Origin: Flavobacterium aquaticum
GTDB taxonomy: Bacteria; Bacteroidota; Bacteroidia; Flavobacteriales; Flavobacteriaceae
Reading direction: 5' to 3'
DNA: 64,000 nucleotides
Assembly (NCBI RefSeq): GCF_003259835.1
Contig: NZ_QLMI01000007.1
Location: 1 to 64,000, forward strand
The notes below the pieces were generated by a model. That model ran no database searches and was not told where the DNA came from. It saw only the letters and a list, made by a program, of their open reading frames with translations. Of the stretch, positions 24,405-32,802 are shown one piece after another. Each line of letters begins with the position of its first letter. The first letter of the stretch is position 1. The translations under genes and the position numbers were made by a program.

Positions 24405-25193
24405 ATGCAAGATCAATTAGGAACCCAACACACTTTCGAAAAAACACCTTTGCGAATCGTTTCTTTAGTGCCTTCTCAAACCGAATTGTTGTACGATTTA
24501 GGTTTAGAAGATAACATTGTTGGAATTACTAAATTCTGTGTGCATCCGTTTCATTTTAAAGCAACGAAGGCGATTGTTGGTGGAACTAAAACCATCAAAT
24601 TCGACAAAATAAAATCGCTTCAGCCCGATATTATCATTTGTAACAAAGAAGAAAATACCAAAGAAATCGTAGAAGAATTATCGCAAATTTGTCCCGTTTG
24701 GGTAACCGATATTCTCACGATTGATGATAATTTACAAATGATTCACGATTTTGGTCAATTGTTTAATAAACGTACAAATGCGCAAAAATGGATAGACAAA
24801 ATCAATTTTGCGTATCAAGATTTTCAGCAATTCATCAAAAATAAACCAATAAAGAAAGCGGCGTATTTTATTTGGGCAAATCCTCACATGGTGGCTGGAA
24901 ATCATACTTTTATTAATGAATTATTGAAATTAAATCATTTCGAGAATATTTACGAAGCTAAAGAAGGACGATATCCCGAAATTGAGTTAAAGAAAATCCG
25001 TTTAGAAGGTGATCCTGATTATGTTTTTTTGTCATCCGAACCATTTCCGTTTAAAGACGAACATGCGTTTGAAATTGGAAGACTTACGCATCATGCCAAA
25101 ACGGTTTTTGTGGATGGCGAAATGTTTTCTTGGTACGGTAGTCGGTTGTTGAAAGCGTTTGATTATTTTAAATTATTGCATTCCAAAATTTAA
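24405..25193 (+). CDS. Helical-backbone metal receptor, BtuF-like
   Basis: The protein resembles the BtuF/FecB class of binding proteins: RIVSLVPSQTELLYDLGLED at the N-terminus, then PDIIICNKEENTKE and a single long linking helix, ending with VDGEMFSWYGSRLLKAF. The class normally delivers cobalamin or iron chelates to an ABC transporter. No signal peptide is visible, so as read it would stay in the cytoplasm, which is common for this Bacteroidetes subgroup and leaves its role open. The ATG at 24405 is chosen over a TTG at 24390 inside the repeat. No permease gene is adjacent. Confidence 0.75.
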   Translation: MQDQLGTQHTFEKTPLRIVSLVPSQTELLYDLGLEDNIVGITKFCVHPFHFKATKAIVGGTKTIKFDKIKSLQPDIIICNKEENTKEIVEELSQICPVWVTDILTIDDNLQMIHDFGQLFNKRTNAQKWIDKINFAYQDFQQFIKNKPIKKAAYFIWANPHMVAGNHTFINELLKLNHFENIYEAKEGRYPEIELKKIRLEGDPDYVFLSSEPFPFKDEHAFEIGRLTHHAKTVFVDGEMFSWYGSRLLKAFDYFKLLHSKI

Positions 25194-25227
25194 AATTTGT
25201 TCAACAATGTAGTTGTTTTAAAAACAG

Positions 25228-25235
25228 TACATTTG
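25228..25235 (+). promoter_or_regulatory. -7 box close to a TTG start
   Basis: TACATTTG matches the consensus and ends seven bases before the TTG start codon at 25243. No -33 box is found at the usual distance. Confidence 0.35.
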
Positions 25236-25242
25236 ACAAAAA

Positions 25243-26034
25243 TTGAAACATTTGATTTCCTACACAATTTATAAAAACGAAACCAGTACCGAATGGGTGA
25301 CTTTTGTTCATGGAGCAGGAGGAAGTTCGTCTATTTGGTTCAAGCAAATTCGTGATTTTCAGAAGCATTTTAATGTATTGTTATTGGATTTGCGCGGTCA
25401 TGGAAATTCAAAAGACCAATTAAAATCTGCACTCAAACAGCAATATACATTCAAAGCTATTGCGGAAGATATTGTTGAGGTAATCGATTTTTTAAAGATT
25501 GAATCTTCGCATTTTGTTGGGATTTCTTTAGGTTCCATCGTTATTCGTCAATTAGCAGAAATGCATCCCGAACGTGTGAAAAGCATGATTTTAGGCGGCG
25601 CGATTTTAAAAATGAATTTCCGTTCGCAAGTATTAATGCGATTGGGAAATATGTTTAAATATGTGTTGCCGTATTTGGTTTTGTATAAGTTTTTTGCTTT
25701 TGTAATTATGCCGAAAAAGAATCATAAACAATCGCGTTTGCTTTTTATCAACGAAGCCAAGAAATTGTATCAAAAAGAATTCATCAAATGGTTCAAACTT
25801 ACTGCCGAAATTAATCCAGTTTTACGCTGGTTCCGTCAAAAAGAATTGAATATACCAACTTTATATGTTATGGGCGAAGAAGATTATATGTTTTTACCTT
25901 CAGTAAAGCAAGTCGTTGCCAATCATGTTAAAACCGCTGAACTTTTTATCATCCAAAATTGTGGACATGTGGTAAATGTTGAACAACCCGTTATTTTTAA
26001 TGAAACGGTGATTGGGTATTTGAAGAGGAGGTAA
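25243..26034 (+). CDS. Alpha/beta hydrolase
   Basis: The catalytic triad is visible: Ser in GISLGS (near residue 94), Asp in GEEDYM (near 210) and His in NCGHVVNVEQP (near 245). The oxyanion segment is FVHGAGGS and the DLRGHGNS loop follows. This is a general hydrolase of the 263-residue class; the substrate is unknown. The first residues, MKHLISYTIYKNE, come from a TTG start; no in-frame ATG exists before residue 110, so TTG is likely real. It lies 49 bases after the metal-receptor gene. Confidence 0.85.
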   Translation: MKHLISYTIYKNETSTEWVTFVHGAGGSSSIWFKQIRDFQKHFNVLLLDLRGHGNSKDQLKSALKQQYTFKAIAEDIVEVIDFLKIESSHFVGISLGSIVIRQLAEMHPERVKSMILGGAILKMNFRSQVLMRLGNMFKYVLPYLVLYKFFAFVIMPKKNHKQSRLLFINEAKKLYQKEFIKWFKLTAEINPVLRWFRQKELNIPTLYVMGEEDYMFLPSVKQVVANHVKTAELFIIQNCGHVVNVEQPVIFNETVIGYLKRR

Positions 26035-26044
26035 GTTGAATTTT

Positions 26045-26407
26045 TTAAAATCCTTTAAACTTAAGTCTTTTTCGTTTGAAAATTTTATCATTGTGATAAT
26101 ACTCAATTCTCCTTTTATCAATATTGATTATTATTTTTTCAGTCTTTTCAGGAATTTTGAACCTTACAATTGGCCCTGTAAAAGTTAATTCAAATTCAGA
26201 GTTGTAATTACTAATTATTAGCTGTGCTTTACCGTTAAAATCAGTAGTAGTTCCATTTAAAATATTTAAATTTTTCTCAACTAAATTCCCACCTGCTAAA
26301 GGATAATCTTTTTCATAATATACTTCAAAATTTATCGACTTTGAACTTATTTGTGAAAATAGATTTACGAAAATGAATATGAAAATAAAGGCAATGAAGT
26401 TTTTCAT
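26045..26407 (-). CDS. Small secreted protein, possible CarboxypepD_reg-like domain
   Basis: The 120-residue protein has a signal peptide (first 19 residues, ending FSQ). The remainder looks like one beta-sandwich: LAGGNLVEKNLNILNGTTTDFNGKA resembles the regulatory-like domain found at the start of many Bacteroidetes outer-membrane proteins, where a short phrase ends in T-D-x-x-G. It is convergent with the hydrolase, 10 bases away. Very AT-rich. No function can be assigned. Confidence 0.5.
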   Translation of the reverse strand: MKNFIAFIFIFIFVNLFSQISSKSINFEVYYEKDYPLAGGNLVEKNLNILNGTTTDFNGKAQLIISNYNSEFELTFTGPIVRFKIPEKTEKIIINIDKRRIEYYHNDKIFKRKRLKFKGF

Positions 26408-26486
26408 TTTTCTGAAAAGTTAGCATGTGCCAAATTAATAAATTCAATTTGAAATATATTGAAGAGCATTGATTTTGTTTCAAAAA

Positions 26487-26519
26487 AAATGAAATCCTCA
26501 GTAATTGAGGATTTCATTT
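26487..26519 (-). terminator. Terminator of the DUF1456 gene
   Basis: A perfect 14-bp stem (26487-26500 with 26506-26519, five-base loop) whose right arm overlaps the stop codon. The leftward strand continues into eight T. Confidence 0.88.
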
Positions 26520-26967
26520 ACTTTTTATTCTTACCTGAGTTAAACTTAAAACGTTCCACAGGGCTTTCGGGTTTTTGTTTTTTGTCGGAAGGTTTGCCTT
26601 GTCCAAATGGTTTTTTAGCAGGAGCGCCTTTTGGTTTAAAAGGTTTTTTTTCGCCTTCTTTTTTAAAATCGGGCTTTTTGTCTTCTTTGTAAAGTGGTGC
26701 TTTGTTTTTTGCTATTTGGTCTAAAACTTCTTTTGGGTTTTTAGGATCTTCTTTAGTTCCTCGCAAATGAATAACTAATCCGTTTAAGAAATTACGCAAT
26801 AATTGGTCGCCACATTCCATAAAGTTGGGATGGTCTTCGCTTCTAAATACGTTTGCTAATTCGCCTTTTGAAACTCTAAAATTAACCAAGTTTAAAATTT
26901 CAATAATTTGGTCATCACGTAATTGCAACGCTACGCGTAACTTTTTAAAAATATCGTTGTTATTCAT
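26518..26967 (-). CDS. DUF1456 (YehS-like) protein with basic tail
   Basis: The first 85 residues contain the DUF1456 core in its paired form: NDIFKKLRVALQLRDDQIIEIL and a second related unit, NQLLRNFLNGLVIHLRG-like, near residue 57. The last 60 residues form a low-complexity Lys/Pro-rich tail (KPFKPKGAPAKKPFGQGKP), suggestive of nucleic-acid binding or disorder. The family has no proven function. It stands alone between a convergent small gene and the TerB-like gene. Confidence 0.8.
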   Translation of the reverse strand: MNNNDIFKKLRVALQLRDDQIIEILNLVNFRVSKGELANVFRSEDHPNFMECGDQLLRNFLNGLVIHLRGTKEDPKNPKEVLDQIAKNKAPLYKEDKKPDFKKEGEKKPFKPKGAPAKKPFGQGKPSDKKQKPESPVERFKFNSGKNKK

Positions 26968-27039
26968 TTGTATAAAATATTAGGTCAAAGATATCCATTT
27001 AAATTAAGATTTCTTATTTTTACCGCAAAGAAATAATGT

Positions 27040-27441
27040 ATGGATAGTTACCAAGAAAAATTAAGTCTGTTACAAGAGATGATTGCTTTTGCTTTAATCG
27101 ATGGCGAATTGCACGATAGAGAGTATGATTTTTTAGAAATGGTAGCCATGGAATTGGAAATAGAAAAGCCTATTTTTCATAAATTATTTGAAAAGAGAGG
27201 AGAAGTTACCGTAATAAAAGATGAGTTTCATAGAATTTGTCAGTTTTATCGTTTGGCGTTATTAATGCATTGCGATGGCGTTTTACACGAAGCTGAACAA
27301 ATTAAAATCAACGAAATTGGAATCAACATGGGATTGAATCCGTATGCGATGAAACGCGTATTGAATTTAATGAAAAACTCCCCAAACCGAATGGTCGAGG
27401 GAGATGTTTTATTATCGGTTTTTACCGAGCAGCATAATTAG
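27040..27441 (+). CDS. TerB-like protein
   Basis: This 133-residue all-helical protein has two acidic helix-loop segments, ALIDGELHDREYDFLE and HCDGVLHEAEQIKI, resembling the metal-binding repeats of TerB/DjlA N-terminal domains. Such proteins were named for tellurite resistance but the chromosomal single-gene versions have no known role. No signal or membrane helix is present. Its last four bases overlap the convergent VOC gene. Confidence 0.65.
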   Translation: MDSYQEKLSLLQEMIAFALIDGELHDREYDFLEMVAMELEIEKPIFHKLFEKRGEVTVIKDEFHRICQFYRLALLMHCDGVLHEAEQIKINEIGINMGLNPYAMKRVLNLMKNSPNRMVEGDVLLSVFTEQHN

Positions 27442-27875
27442 TTTGCAGGAACTTCGTCGAAATTTACCATCCAATTTACACCAAATTTATCGGTAAACAT
27501 TCCAAAATAAGCACCCCAGAATGTTTTTTCCATTGGCATAATAATGTTTCCGCCAGCAGAAAGTCCGTTGAACAATTTATCGGCTTCTTCTTTGCTGTCT
27601 GTATTGATAGATACAGAGAAATTATTTCCAAAAGTAACATCGCCACTAAACGAAGTACTATCACTAGCCATTAAAATGGTTTCTTTACTAATTGGTAAAC
27701 TTACATGCATAATGCGATTGCCTTCTTCTTCGCTAGGAGGTGGACAATTTTCATCGGCAGGCATGTCTTTAAACCTACCCATATAGGTAAATTCGCCACC
27801 AAAAACCGATTTGTAAAAATTAAAAGCTTCTTCTGTATTACCATTAAAGGTAAGATATACGTTTACTGTTGCCAT
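27438..27875 (-). CDS. VOC family protein, PhnB-like
   Basis: The 145-residue protein has the vicinal-oxygen-chelate layout of PhnB-like proteins: VNVYLTFNGNTEEAFNFYKSVFGGEF at the N-terminus (positions 4-29), then FTDKFGVNWMVNF at the C-terminus. Members bind metal and small ligands, but most PhnB-like proteins are uncharacterised. It is monocistronic, with its stop overlapping the convergent TerB-like gene by four bases. Confidence 0.85.
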   Translation of the reverse strand: MATVNVYLTFNGNTEEAFNFYKSVFGGEFTYMGRFKDMPADENCPPPSEEEGNRIMHVSLPISKETILMASDSTSFSGDVTFGNNFSVSINTDSKEEADKLFNGLSAGGNIIMPMEKTFWGAYFGMFTDKFGVNWMVNFDEVPAN

Positions 27876-27955
27876 ACTTTTTTGTTTAATGATTGATTAC
27901 TTAAAAGTACAAAAAATATTTGAACTATATTTTCACCACATTGAAATATAAAAAA

Positions 27956-27985
27956 AGAGAGTGAACTAGCACTCTCTTTTTTTTA
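27956..27985 (-). terminator. Terminator of the lipoprotein gene at 27983
   Basis: AGAGAGTG (27956-27963) pairs with CACTCTCT (27970-27977) around a six-base loop, with an A-run on the left that is read as T on the leftward strand. The T-run on the right would also serve the opposite strand. Confidence 0.8.
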
Positions 27986-28876
27986 GTTGTAGGTAATGCT
28001 AAAATTACCTTGCGAAATAGTCATGGTTTGAGAATTTCCTGTTGCAGTAAAATTAAAAGTACCTACAATTGTATTTCCAGAATGAGATGTAATGTTTATA
28101 GTACCACCAGTTGTTGTATAGTCAATATTAGAGTTATTATTGAATCCAGCATCATAATTGTTCCCATCAATAGTATGTGAGCCAACGGTTGCATTTTCAG
28201 GAATCATTATAGAATAAATACCGTAATCAGCACCTAGATTTGTATTGTATCCGTATACCACTATTTTATTAGCTTCGCTAACTTGTTGAATCATCAAGTA
28301 CTTTCCATCACTATTATCTGTATCCATATTGAAAACACTGCCACTATTTAATTTCAATGACATGCTTCCGTTAGAATATAATTGTTGGCTAATAACTGTA
28401 ATGTTACTAAAAGTACCGTTAGTAACGGATACTTCTGTTGCAGTGTCAAAACCAATTAAAGTTCCGCTAAAAGTTCCTGAAATTGTTCCATTGGAAATGT
28501 TATAAGAACTGATTGTTAATGTAAATGTTCCATCTGTTTCATCAGAACTATACAAGTCATCCATGGTGTTATAACTCAAATTTCCTTCAGCATCAAATCC
28601 ATTATAAGTATAAGTTCCTACTGATAAATTCTGTAAAGGAATATTAATTGCTAACGATGAAGCGTTTGAAGCTGTACCCATAATTTGAAGTACACTACCG
28701 TTGATTTCATCAAAGTTAACAGATTGAACTGCTGCAATTGCTATGTTAGAGCGCCAATTTTGTCCATCAATTGTAGCGGTAATAGAACCAGTTAATGAAT
28801 TTTCTTCAGAAGAAGAGTCGCTTGAGCATGAGGTAAGTATTATAAAACAAGCGATAAGAGAAATAATTTTTTTCAT
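27983..28876 (-). CDS. Lipoprotein with two tandem beta domains, DUF6252-like
   Basis: A lipoprotein signal ends in LTSC at residues 14-17. The mature part is two related beta-rich halves, about residues 30-160 and 165-297, rich in Thr, Ser, Asn and Gly. The first half ends VTNGTFSNI and the second ISQGNFSITYN, and both contain a G(T/S)xxGTF stretch (NGTISGTFSGT and GNTIVGTFNFT). The first half resembles the DUF6252 lipoproteins of Flavobacteriaceae. It should sit at the outer membrane. A duplication-derived binding module is the most I can infer. It has its own terminator and no operon partner. Confidence 0.65.
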   Translation of the reverse strand: MKKIISLIACFIILTSCSSDSSSEENSLTGSITATIDGQNWRSNIAIAAVQSVNFDEINGSVLQIMGTASNASSLAINIPLQNLSVGTYTYNGFDAEGNLSYNTMDDLYSSDETDGTFTLTISSYNISNGTISGTFSGTLIGFDTATEVSVTNGTFSNITVISQQLYSNGSMSLKLNSGSVFNMDTDNSDGKYLMIQQVSEANKIVVYGYNTNLGADYGIYSIMIPENATVGSHTIDGNNYDAGFNNNSNIDYTTTGGTINITSHSGNTIVGTFNFTATGNSQTMTISQGNFSITYN

Positions 28877-28976
28877 TTTGTAATTTGTAATAATTGATTT
28901 TGATAAAAGTAAAAAATTAGGATTTATCTTGCAAATTTTTAATTCAAGTAACCTTTTTTACTATTTCATTTAGGAT

Positions 28977-29450
28977 TTAATTTCCAAACTGATTTTCGTT
29001 GGCTTTAATGTAATCTACGATTAATGTAACGATGTCTTCTTCGGTTTCGTCTTCAAAGAATAATTCGTCAAGGTCTTCCCAACCAGAAATGATGTTTTCG
29101 TCTGCTTTTTCAATGAATGCTATTCTTTTTTCTACGTCAGGCGAATAGGTTTTAGCAGGAAATAAACCTAATGCTTTCGAAATCAATTCCGCTGTTTTAA
29201 AAGCTTTAATTTCTTTGTATGAAGTGATAACTTCTTCAGCAAAATCTCCCGCTTCTGAACTAAAGAAAAATTGAAAACCGCCTTCTCCCATAGCGCCTTC
29301 AAATAAATCTACAAAAACGAATACTTTTTCTTCATCGGTTAATGAAGAGAAATCTTCTGTTTCTTCTTTTTTCTGCCAAATGATTTCTCCTATAGCTTCA
29401 ATGATTTTGATTTCGTCTTCTAATTTTAGAATGTTTTCAATTTTGCTCAT
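28977..29450 (-). CDS. DMP19/DUF4375-like protein
   Basis: The 157-residue acidic protein contains EGGFQFFFSSEAGDFAEEVITSY, similar to the F-x-N-G-G-F-x-Q-Y-F signature of the DMP19 (DUF4375) family, with helical segments around it. A neisserial member is a DNA mimic, and the high Asp/Glu content here fits such a role loosely, but this is not shown. It is separated from the downstream end of uvrB by an imperfect inverted repeat. Confidence 0.65.
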   Translation of the reverse strand: MSKIENILKLEDEIKIIEAIGEIIWQKKEETEDFSSLTDEEKVFVFVDLFEGAMGEGGFQFFFSSEAGDFAEEVITSYKEIKAFKTAELISKALGLFPAKTYSPDVEKRIAFIEKADENIISGWEDLDELFFEDETEEDIVTLIVDYIKANENQFGN

Positions 29451-29477
29451 GTGTTTCTTGATTAACGTTTTATATTC

Positions 29478-29556
29478 TTGTCATTCTGAACTTGTTTCAG
29501 AATCTAAATTCCTAATTTATTAACAGAGAAGCCGAAACGAGTTCAGCTTGACAAAG
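29478..29556. repeat. Long imperfect inverted repeat between uvrB and the DMP19-like gene
   Basis: The arms at about 29478-29500 and 29532-29556 pair over roughly 20 bases with few mismatches. The left arm contains GTCATTCTGAACTTG, a phrase I associate with recurrent intergenic repeats in Bacteroidetes (recall only). It could terminate uvrB transcription or be a small repeated element. Confidence 0.55.
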
Positions 29557-29567
29557 TATAGATTAAA

Positions 29568-31556
29568 TTACAATTTTTCTTGTAATGCCTTTATATCATC
29601 ACGTAATTTGGCTGCTTGCATAAAGTCTAATTCTTTAGCTGCTTTTTCCATTAATTTACGCATGTCTCTTATTTTCTTTTCTATTTCTGGTTTCGATAAG
29701 TACAAACTTTCAGGTTCGGCTGCTTTTAATGCTTCTTTTTCAAAATAACCTGTTGAAACCGAATTTCCTGTTAAAGCACTTCCTAAACTTTTATTCAATG
29801 CTTTTGGTTGCAGATTGTTTTCAGTATTATAGCGTGTTTGTTTTTCTCTTCGGTATGTGGTTTCATCAATAGTTTTTTGCATGGAAGCTGTGATTTTATC
29901 CGCATACATAATGGCTTTTCCATTCACATTTCTAGCGGCACGACCAACGGTTTGCGTTAAGGAACGATGACTTCTTAAAAAACCTTCTTTATCGGCATCT
30001 AAAATCGCAACTAATGAAACTTCAGGTAAATCTAAACCTTCACGAAGTAAATTCACACCAATTAACACATCAAAAATTCCTTTTCGTAAATCTTGCATGA
30101 TTTCCACACGTTCTAAAGTATCCACATCGGAGTGAATATAACGACAACGAATCGAAACTTTGGTTAAATATTTCGCTAATTCTTCTGCCATTCTTTTGGT
30201 TAATGTGGTAACCAAAACACGTTCATCTGCTTCGCATCGCAACTGAATTTCTTCAATTAAATCATCAATTTGATTGGCGCTTGGTCTAACTTCTATAATT
30301 GGGTCAAGCAATCCTGTTGGACGGATAACTTGTTCTACATAAACACCTTCTGTTTTCTGTAATTCATAATCAGCAGGAGTTGCCGAAACATAAACGACTT
30401 GGTTTTGCAACGCTTCAAATTCTTCAAACTTTAACGGACGATTGTCCATTGCAGCTGGTAATCTGAAACCATATTCTACTAAGTTTTCTTTACGACTTCT
30501 ATCGCCACCATACATAGCATGCACTTGCGAAATCGTAACGTGACTTTCATCAACCACCATCAAATAATCATCTGGAAAATAATCTAGCAAACAGAAAGGT
30601 CTGGTTCCAGGCTCACGACCATCTAAATAGCGCGAATAATTTTCAATTCCGGAGCAATAGCCTAATTCTCGAATCATTTCTAAATCGAAATTAGTGCGTT
30701 CTTCTAATCGTTTTGCTTCTAAATGTTTGCCAATTTCTTTGAAATAATCCACTTGTTTCACCAAATCTTCTTGGATGGCCCAAATAGCGTTTTGCAATAC
30801 ATCAGGTGAAGTCACGAACATATTGGCTGGATAAATCGTTAGTTTTTCATAACGTTCTAAAACCTGAGCTGTTCTTGCGTCAAATGCTTCAATTTCTTCG
30901 ATTTCATCACCAAAAAAGTGAATTCTAAACGGTTCATCTCCATAACTTGGGAAAATTTCCACGATGTCGCCTTTGATTCTGAAATTTCCAGGATTAAATT
31001 CGGCTTCGGTTCTCGAATACAAACTTTGGACTAATTGATGTAATAATTTGGTACGCGAAATTTGTTGACCTGCTTCTAAATTGATGACGTTTTTTTGGAA
31101 TTCAACTGGATTTCCAATTCCGTACAAACACGAAACGGATGAAATCACAATAATATCACGACGACCCGAAAGTAGGGCAGAAGTTGTGCTTAAACGAAGT
31201 TTTTCTAATTCATCATTAATTGATAAATCTTTTTCAATGTAAGTTCCCGTAACAGGAATAAAAGCTTCGGGTTGGTAATAGTCGTAGTAAGAAACGAAAT
31301 ATTGCACCGAATTATTTGGAAAAAACTGCTTAAATTCCGAGTATAATTGAGCTGCAAGCGTTTTGTTATGCGCTAAAACTAAAGTCGGTTTTTGTACTTC
31401 TTGTACCACATTTGCTACGGTAAACGTTTTTCCAGAACCCGTAACTCCTAATAAAGTTTGGTATTTTTCACCATTTAAAATACCTTTTGAAAGTTTTTCA
31501 ATGGCTTGTGGTTGGTCACCCGTAGGTTTATAATCAGATACGACTTGGAATTTCAT
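29568..31556 (-). CDS. uvrB: Excinuclease ABC subunit B
   Basis: UvrB verifies DNA damage with UvrA and positions UvrC for incision. The 662-residue protein has Walker A (GVTGSGKT, near residue 40), the beta-hairpin region YYDYYQPEAFIP, the DEAD-like MVVDESHVT, helicase motifs V and VI (NLLREGLDLPEV and QTVGRAARN), and the C-terminal UVR motif ending in LRDDIKALQEKL. It stands alone; uvrA and uvrC are not in the window. Confidence 0.96.
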   Translation of the reverse strand: MKFQVVSDYKPTGDQPQAIEKLSKGILNGEKYQTLLGVTGSGKTFTVANVVQEVQKPTLVLAHNKTLAAQLYSEFKQFFPNNSVQYFVSYYDYYQPEAFIPVTGTYIEKDLSINDELEKLRLSTTSALLSGRRDIIVISSVSCLYGIGNPVEFQKNVINLEAGQQISRTKLLHQLVQSLYSRTEAEFNPGNFRIKGDIVEIFPSYGDEPFRIHFFGDEIEEIEAFDARTAQVLERYEKLTIYPANMFVTSPDVLQNAIWAIQEDLVKQVDYFKEIGKHLEAKRLEERTNFDLEMIRELGYCSGIENYSRYLDGREPGTRPFCLLDYFPDDYLMVVDESHVTISQVHAMYGGDRSRKENLVEYGFRLPAAMDNRPLKFEEFEALQNQVVYVSATPADYELQKTEGVYVEQVIRPTGLLDPIIEVRPSANQIDDLIEEIQLRCEADERVLVTTLTKRMAEELAKYLTKVSIRCRYIHSDVDTLERVEIMQDLRKGIFDVLIGVNLLREGLDLPEVSLVAILDADKEGFLRSHRSLTQTVGRAARNVNGKAIMYADKITASMQKTIDETTYRREKQTRYNTENNLQPKALNKSLGSALTGNSVSTGYFEKEALKAAEPESLYLSKPEIEKKIRDMRKLMEKAAKELDFMQAAKLRDDIKALQEKL

Positions 31557-31635
31557 TTAAAGTACAAAGTGTAAAGTGTAAAGTACAAAGTTAGTTAAAG
31601 TGATAAGACAAAAGAGTAAATTAGAAAGTAAAAAA

Positions 31636-31992
31636 CTAGCTATTTGCTTTTTTTGTTTTGATACTAGCAATGGTAATTGCCAAAAGTTCTTTAGATTCTT
31701 TTAAAAGAGGTTCGAAAATGGTGATATCTTCATTTTGAATTTTTGAAACTTCTTGAAGTAAATCTAGAAAGTAATTGCTTTCATCTACTTCTTCAACTAT
31801 TTTTAATTTATTGATGAAATCTGGAGTAGATTTAGCTCTTTGAGAAGCTCTGTAATTAGCTCCGACAGACGCAGAACATCTTATCAATTGGTTTACATAG
31901 GCATTATATTCTCTTGTTTTTGGTAATTTTGAACATAAAATCATACAATCAATAGCAAATTTACGAGTTCTTGCAACTAAGTTATTTTCCAT
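31636..31992 (-). CDS. Four helix bundle protein (S23/intervening-sequence family)
   Basis: The 118-residue protein has the pattern of the S23-type four-helix bundle family: ARTRKFAIDCMILCSKLP, then NQLIRCSASVGANYRAS and a final helix SKELLAITIASIKT. Members were first seen within 23S rRNA intervening sequences, but many, like this one, are elsewhere in chromosomes and of unknown role. I use the ATG at 31992, not an in-frame TTG upstream. The flanks at 31560-31595 and 32040-32085 contain degenerate GTACAAAGT-type repeats, suggesting a mobile or recently inserted gene. Confidence 0.82.
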   Translation of the reverse strand: MENNLVARTRKFAIDCMILCSKLPKTREYNAYVNQLIRCSASVGANYRASQRAKSTPDFINKLKIVEEVDESNYFLDLLQEVSKIQNEDITIFEPLLKESKELLAITIASIKTKKANS

Positions 31993-32081
31993 GTTGTTGA
32001 AGTTAAAAGTGTAATTCAAAAATACTAATTAACTCATTTTTTTCATACTTTATACTTAGTATTTTTGACTTTGTACTTTGC

Positions 32082-32744
32082 TTAATCCCAACATTCCATT
32101 AACAACAAGTCGCCTTCTTTGTGTTTGATAGAAACAATACCATCTTCAGCAACATGATTGCTACTTCCTGTTCGGTAACCTATGGTTAATTCTTCATTGT
32201 TTAATGAATAAAATAAGTTTTTAGTGATAATGCCTGATACTTTTCCTATAGGGATAAGTGATAACGTGGTGTTTGCTGTATACCATTTTTCGTATTTATT
32301 TGGTAGTAAAAAAACTTTTGAATGATCGTCTAATACCACAATTTTCAATTGATTTCGATAGGCTACTATATTGGTTATATTGGTAATAGTATGATCGGCA
32401 CGTTTTCCGGTTGCCCAAATTACATTCACCGCTTTATGTCCTTTTTCAATAAGATAATCAAAGGCTTTCTCTAAATCGGTTTTGTCTTGATTAGGTGTGT
32501 GAACAATTTCTAATGGATATTGTTTATCTAAATAATATTCCGGATTAAAACCTCTGTCAAAATCACCTAATAGAACATCTACTTTAATTCCAAGTTCTAA
32601 AACGCGTTCGATGGCTGAATCTAAAACAATAACTAGAGGCGACCATTCTAGTAATTGCCCAATAAGTTCTTCGCTACAAGAAGCACCATTAGCTATAATT
32701 AAAGCCGGTTCTTGGTCGTCGCGAACGATGTGGTGTGATGACAT
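32082..32744 (-). CDS. Thiamine pyrophosphokinase
   Basis: This enzyme transfers pyrophosphate from ATP to thiamine to make thiamine diphosphate. Family motifs are visible: VLLGDFDRG (near residue 58), DKTDLEKAFDYL (near 85) and WATGKRADHT (near 112), which hold the acidic metal site, and a C-terminal beta domain ending SIKHKEGDLLLMECWD. The 220-residue length is typical. The ATG at 32744 is preferred to a TTG at 32768. No thiamine riboswitch is seen upstream. Confidence 0.85.
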   Translation of the reverse strand: MSSHHIVRDDQEPALIIANGASCSEELIGQLLEWSPLVIVLDSAIERVLELGIKVDVLLGDFDRGFNPEYYLDKQYPLEIVHTPNQDKTDLEKAFDYLIEKGHKAVNVIWATGKRADHTITNITNIVAYRNQLKIVVLDDHSKVFLLPNKYEKWYTANTTLSLIPIGKVSGIITKNLFYSLNNEELTIGYRTGSSNHVAEDGIVSIKHKEGDLLLMECWD

Positions 32745-32802
32745 TTTATTTTTTGTTTCAGGTTTCAAGTTTCAAGTTTAGGTTTGAATCTGTTCTTGTC
32801 TT

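Noticed and set aside
32745..32802. Thiamine (TPP) riboswitch near the thiamine pyrophosphokinase gene
   Set aside because: The space is too short and lacks the THI-box CTGAGA core.
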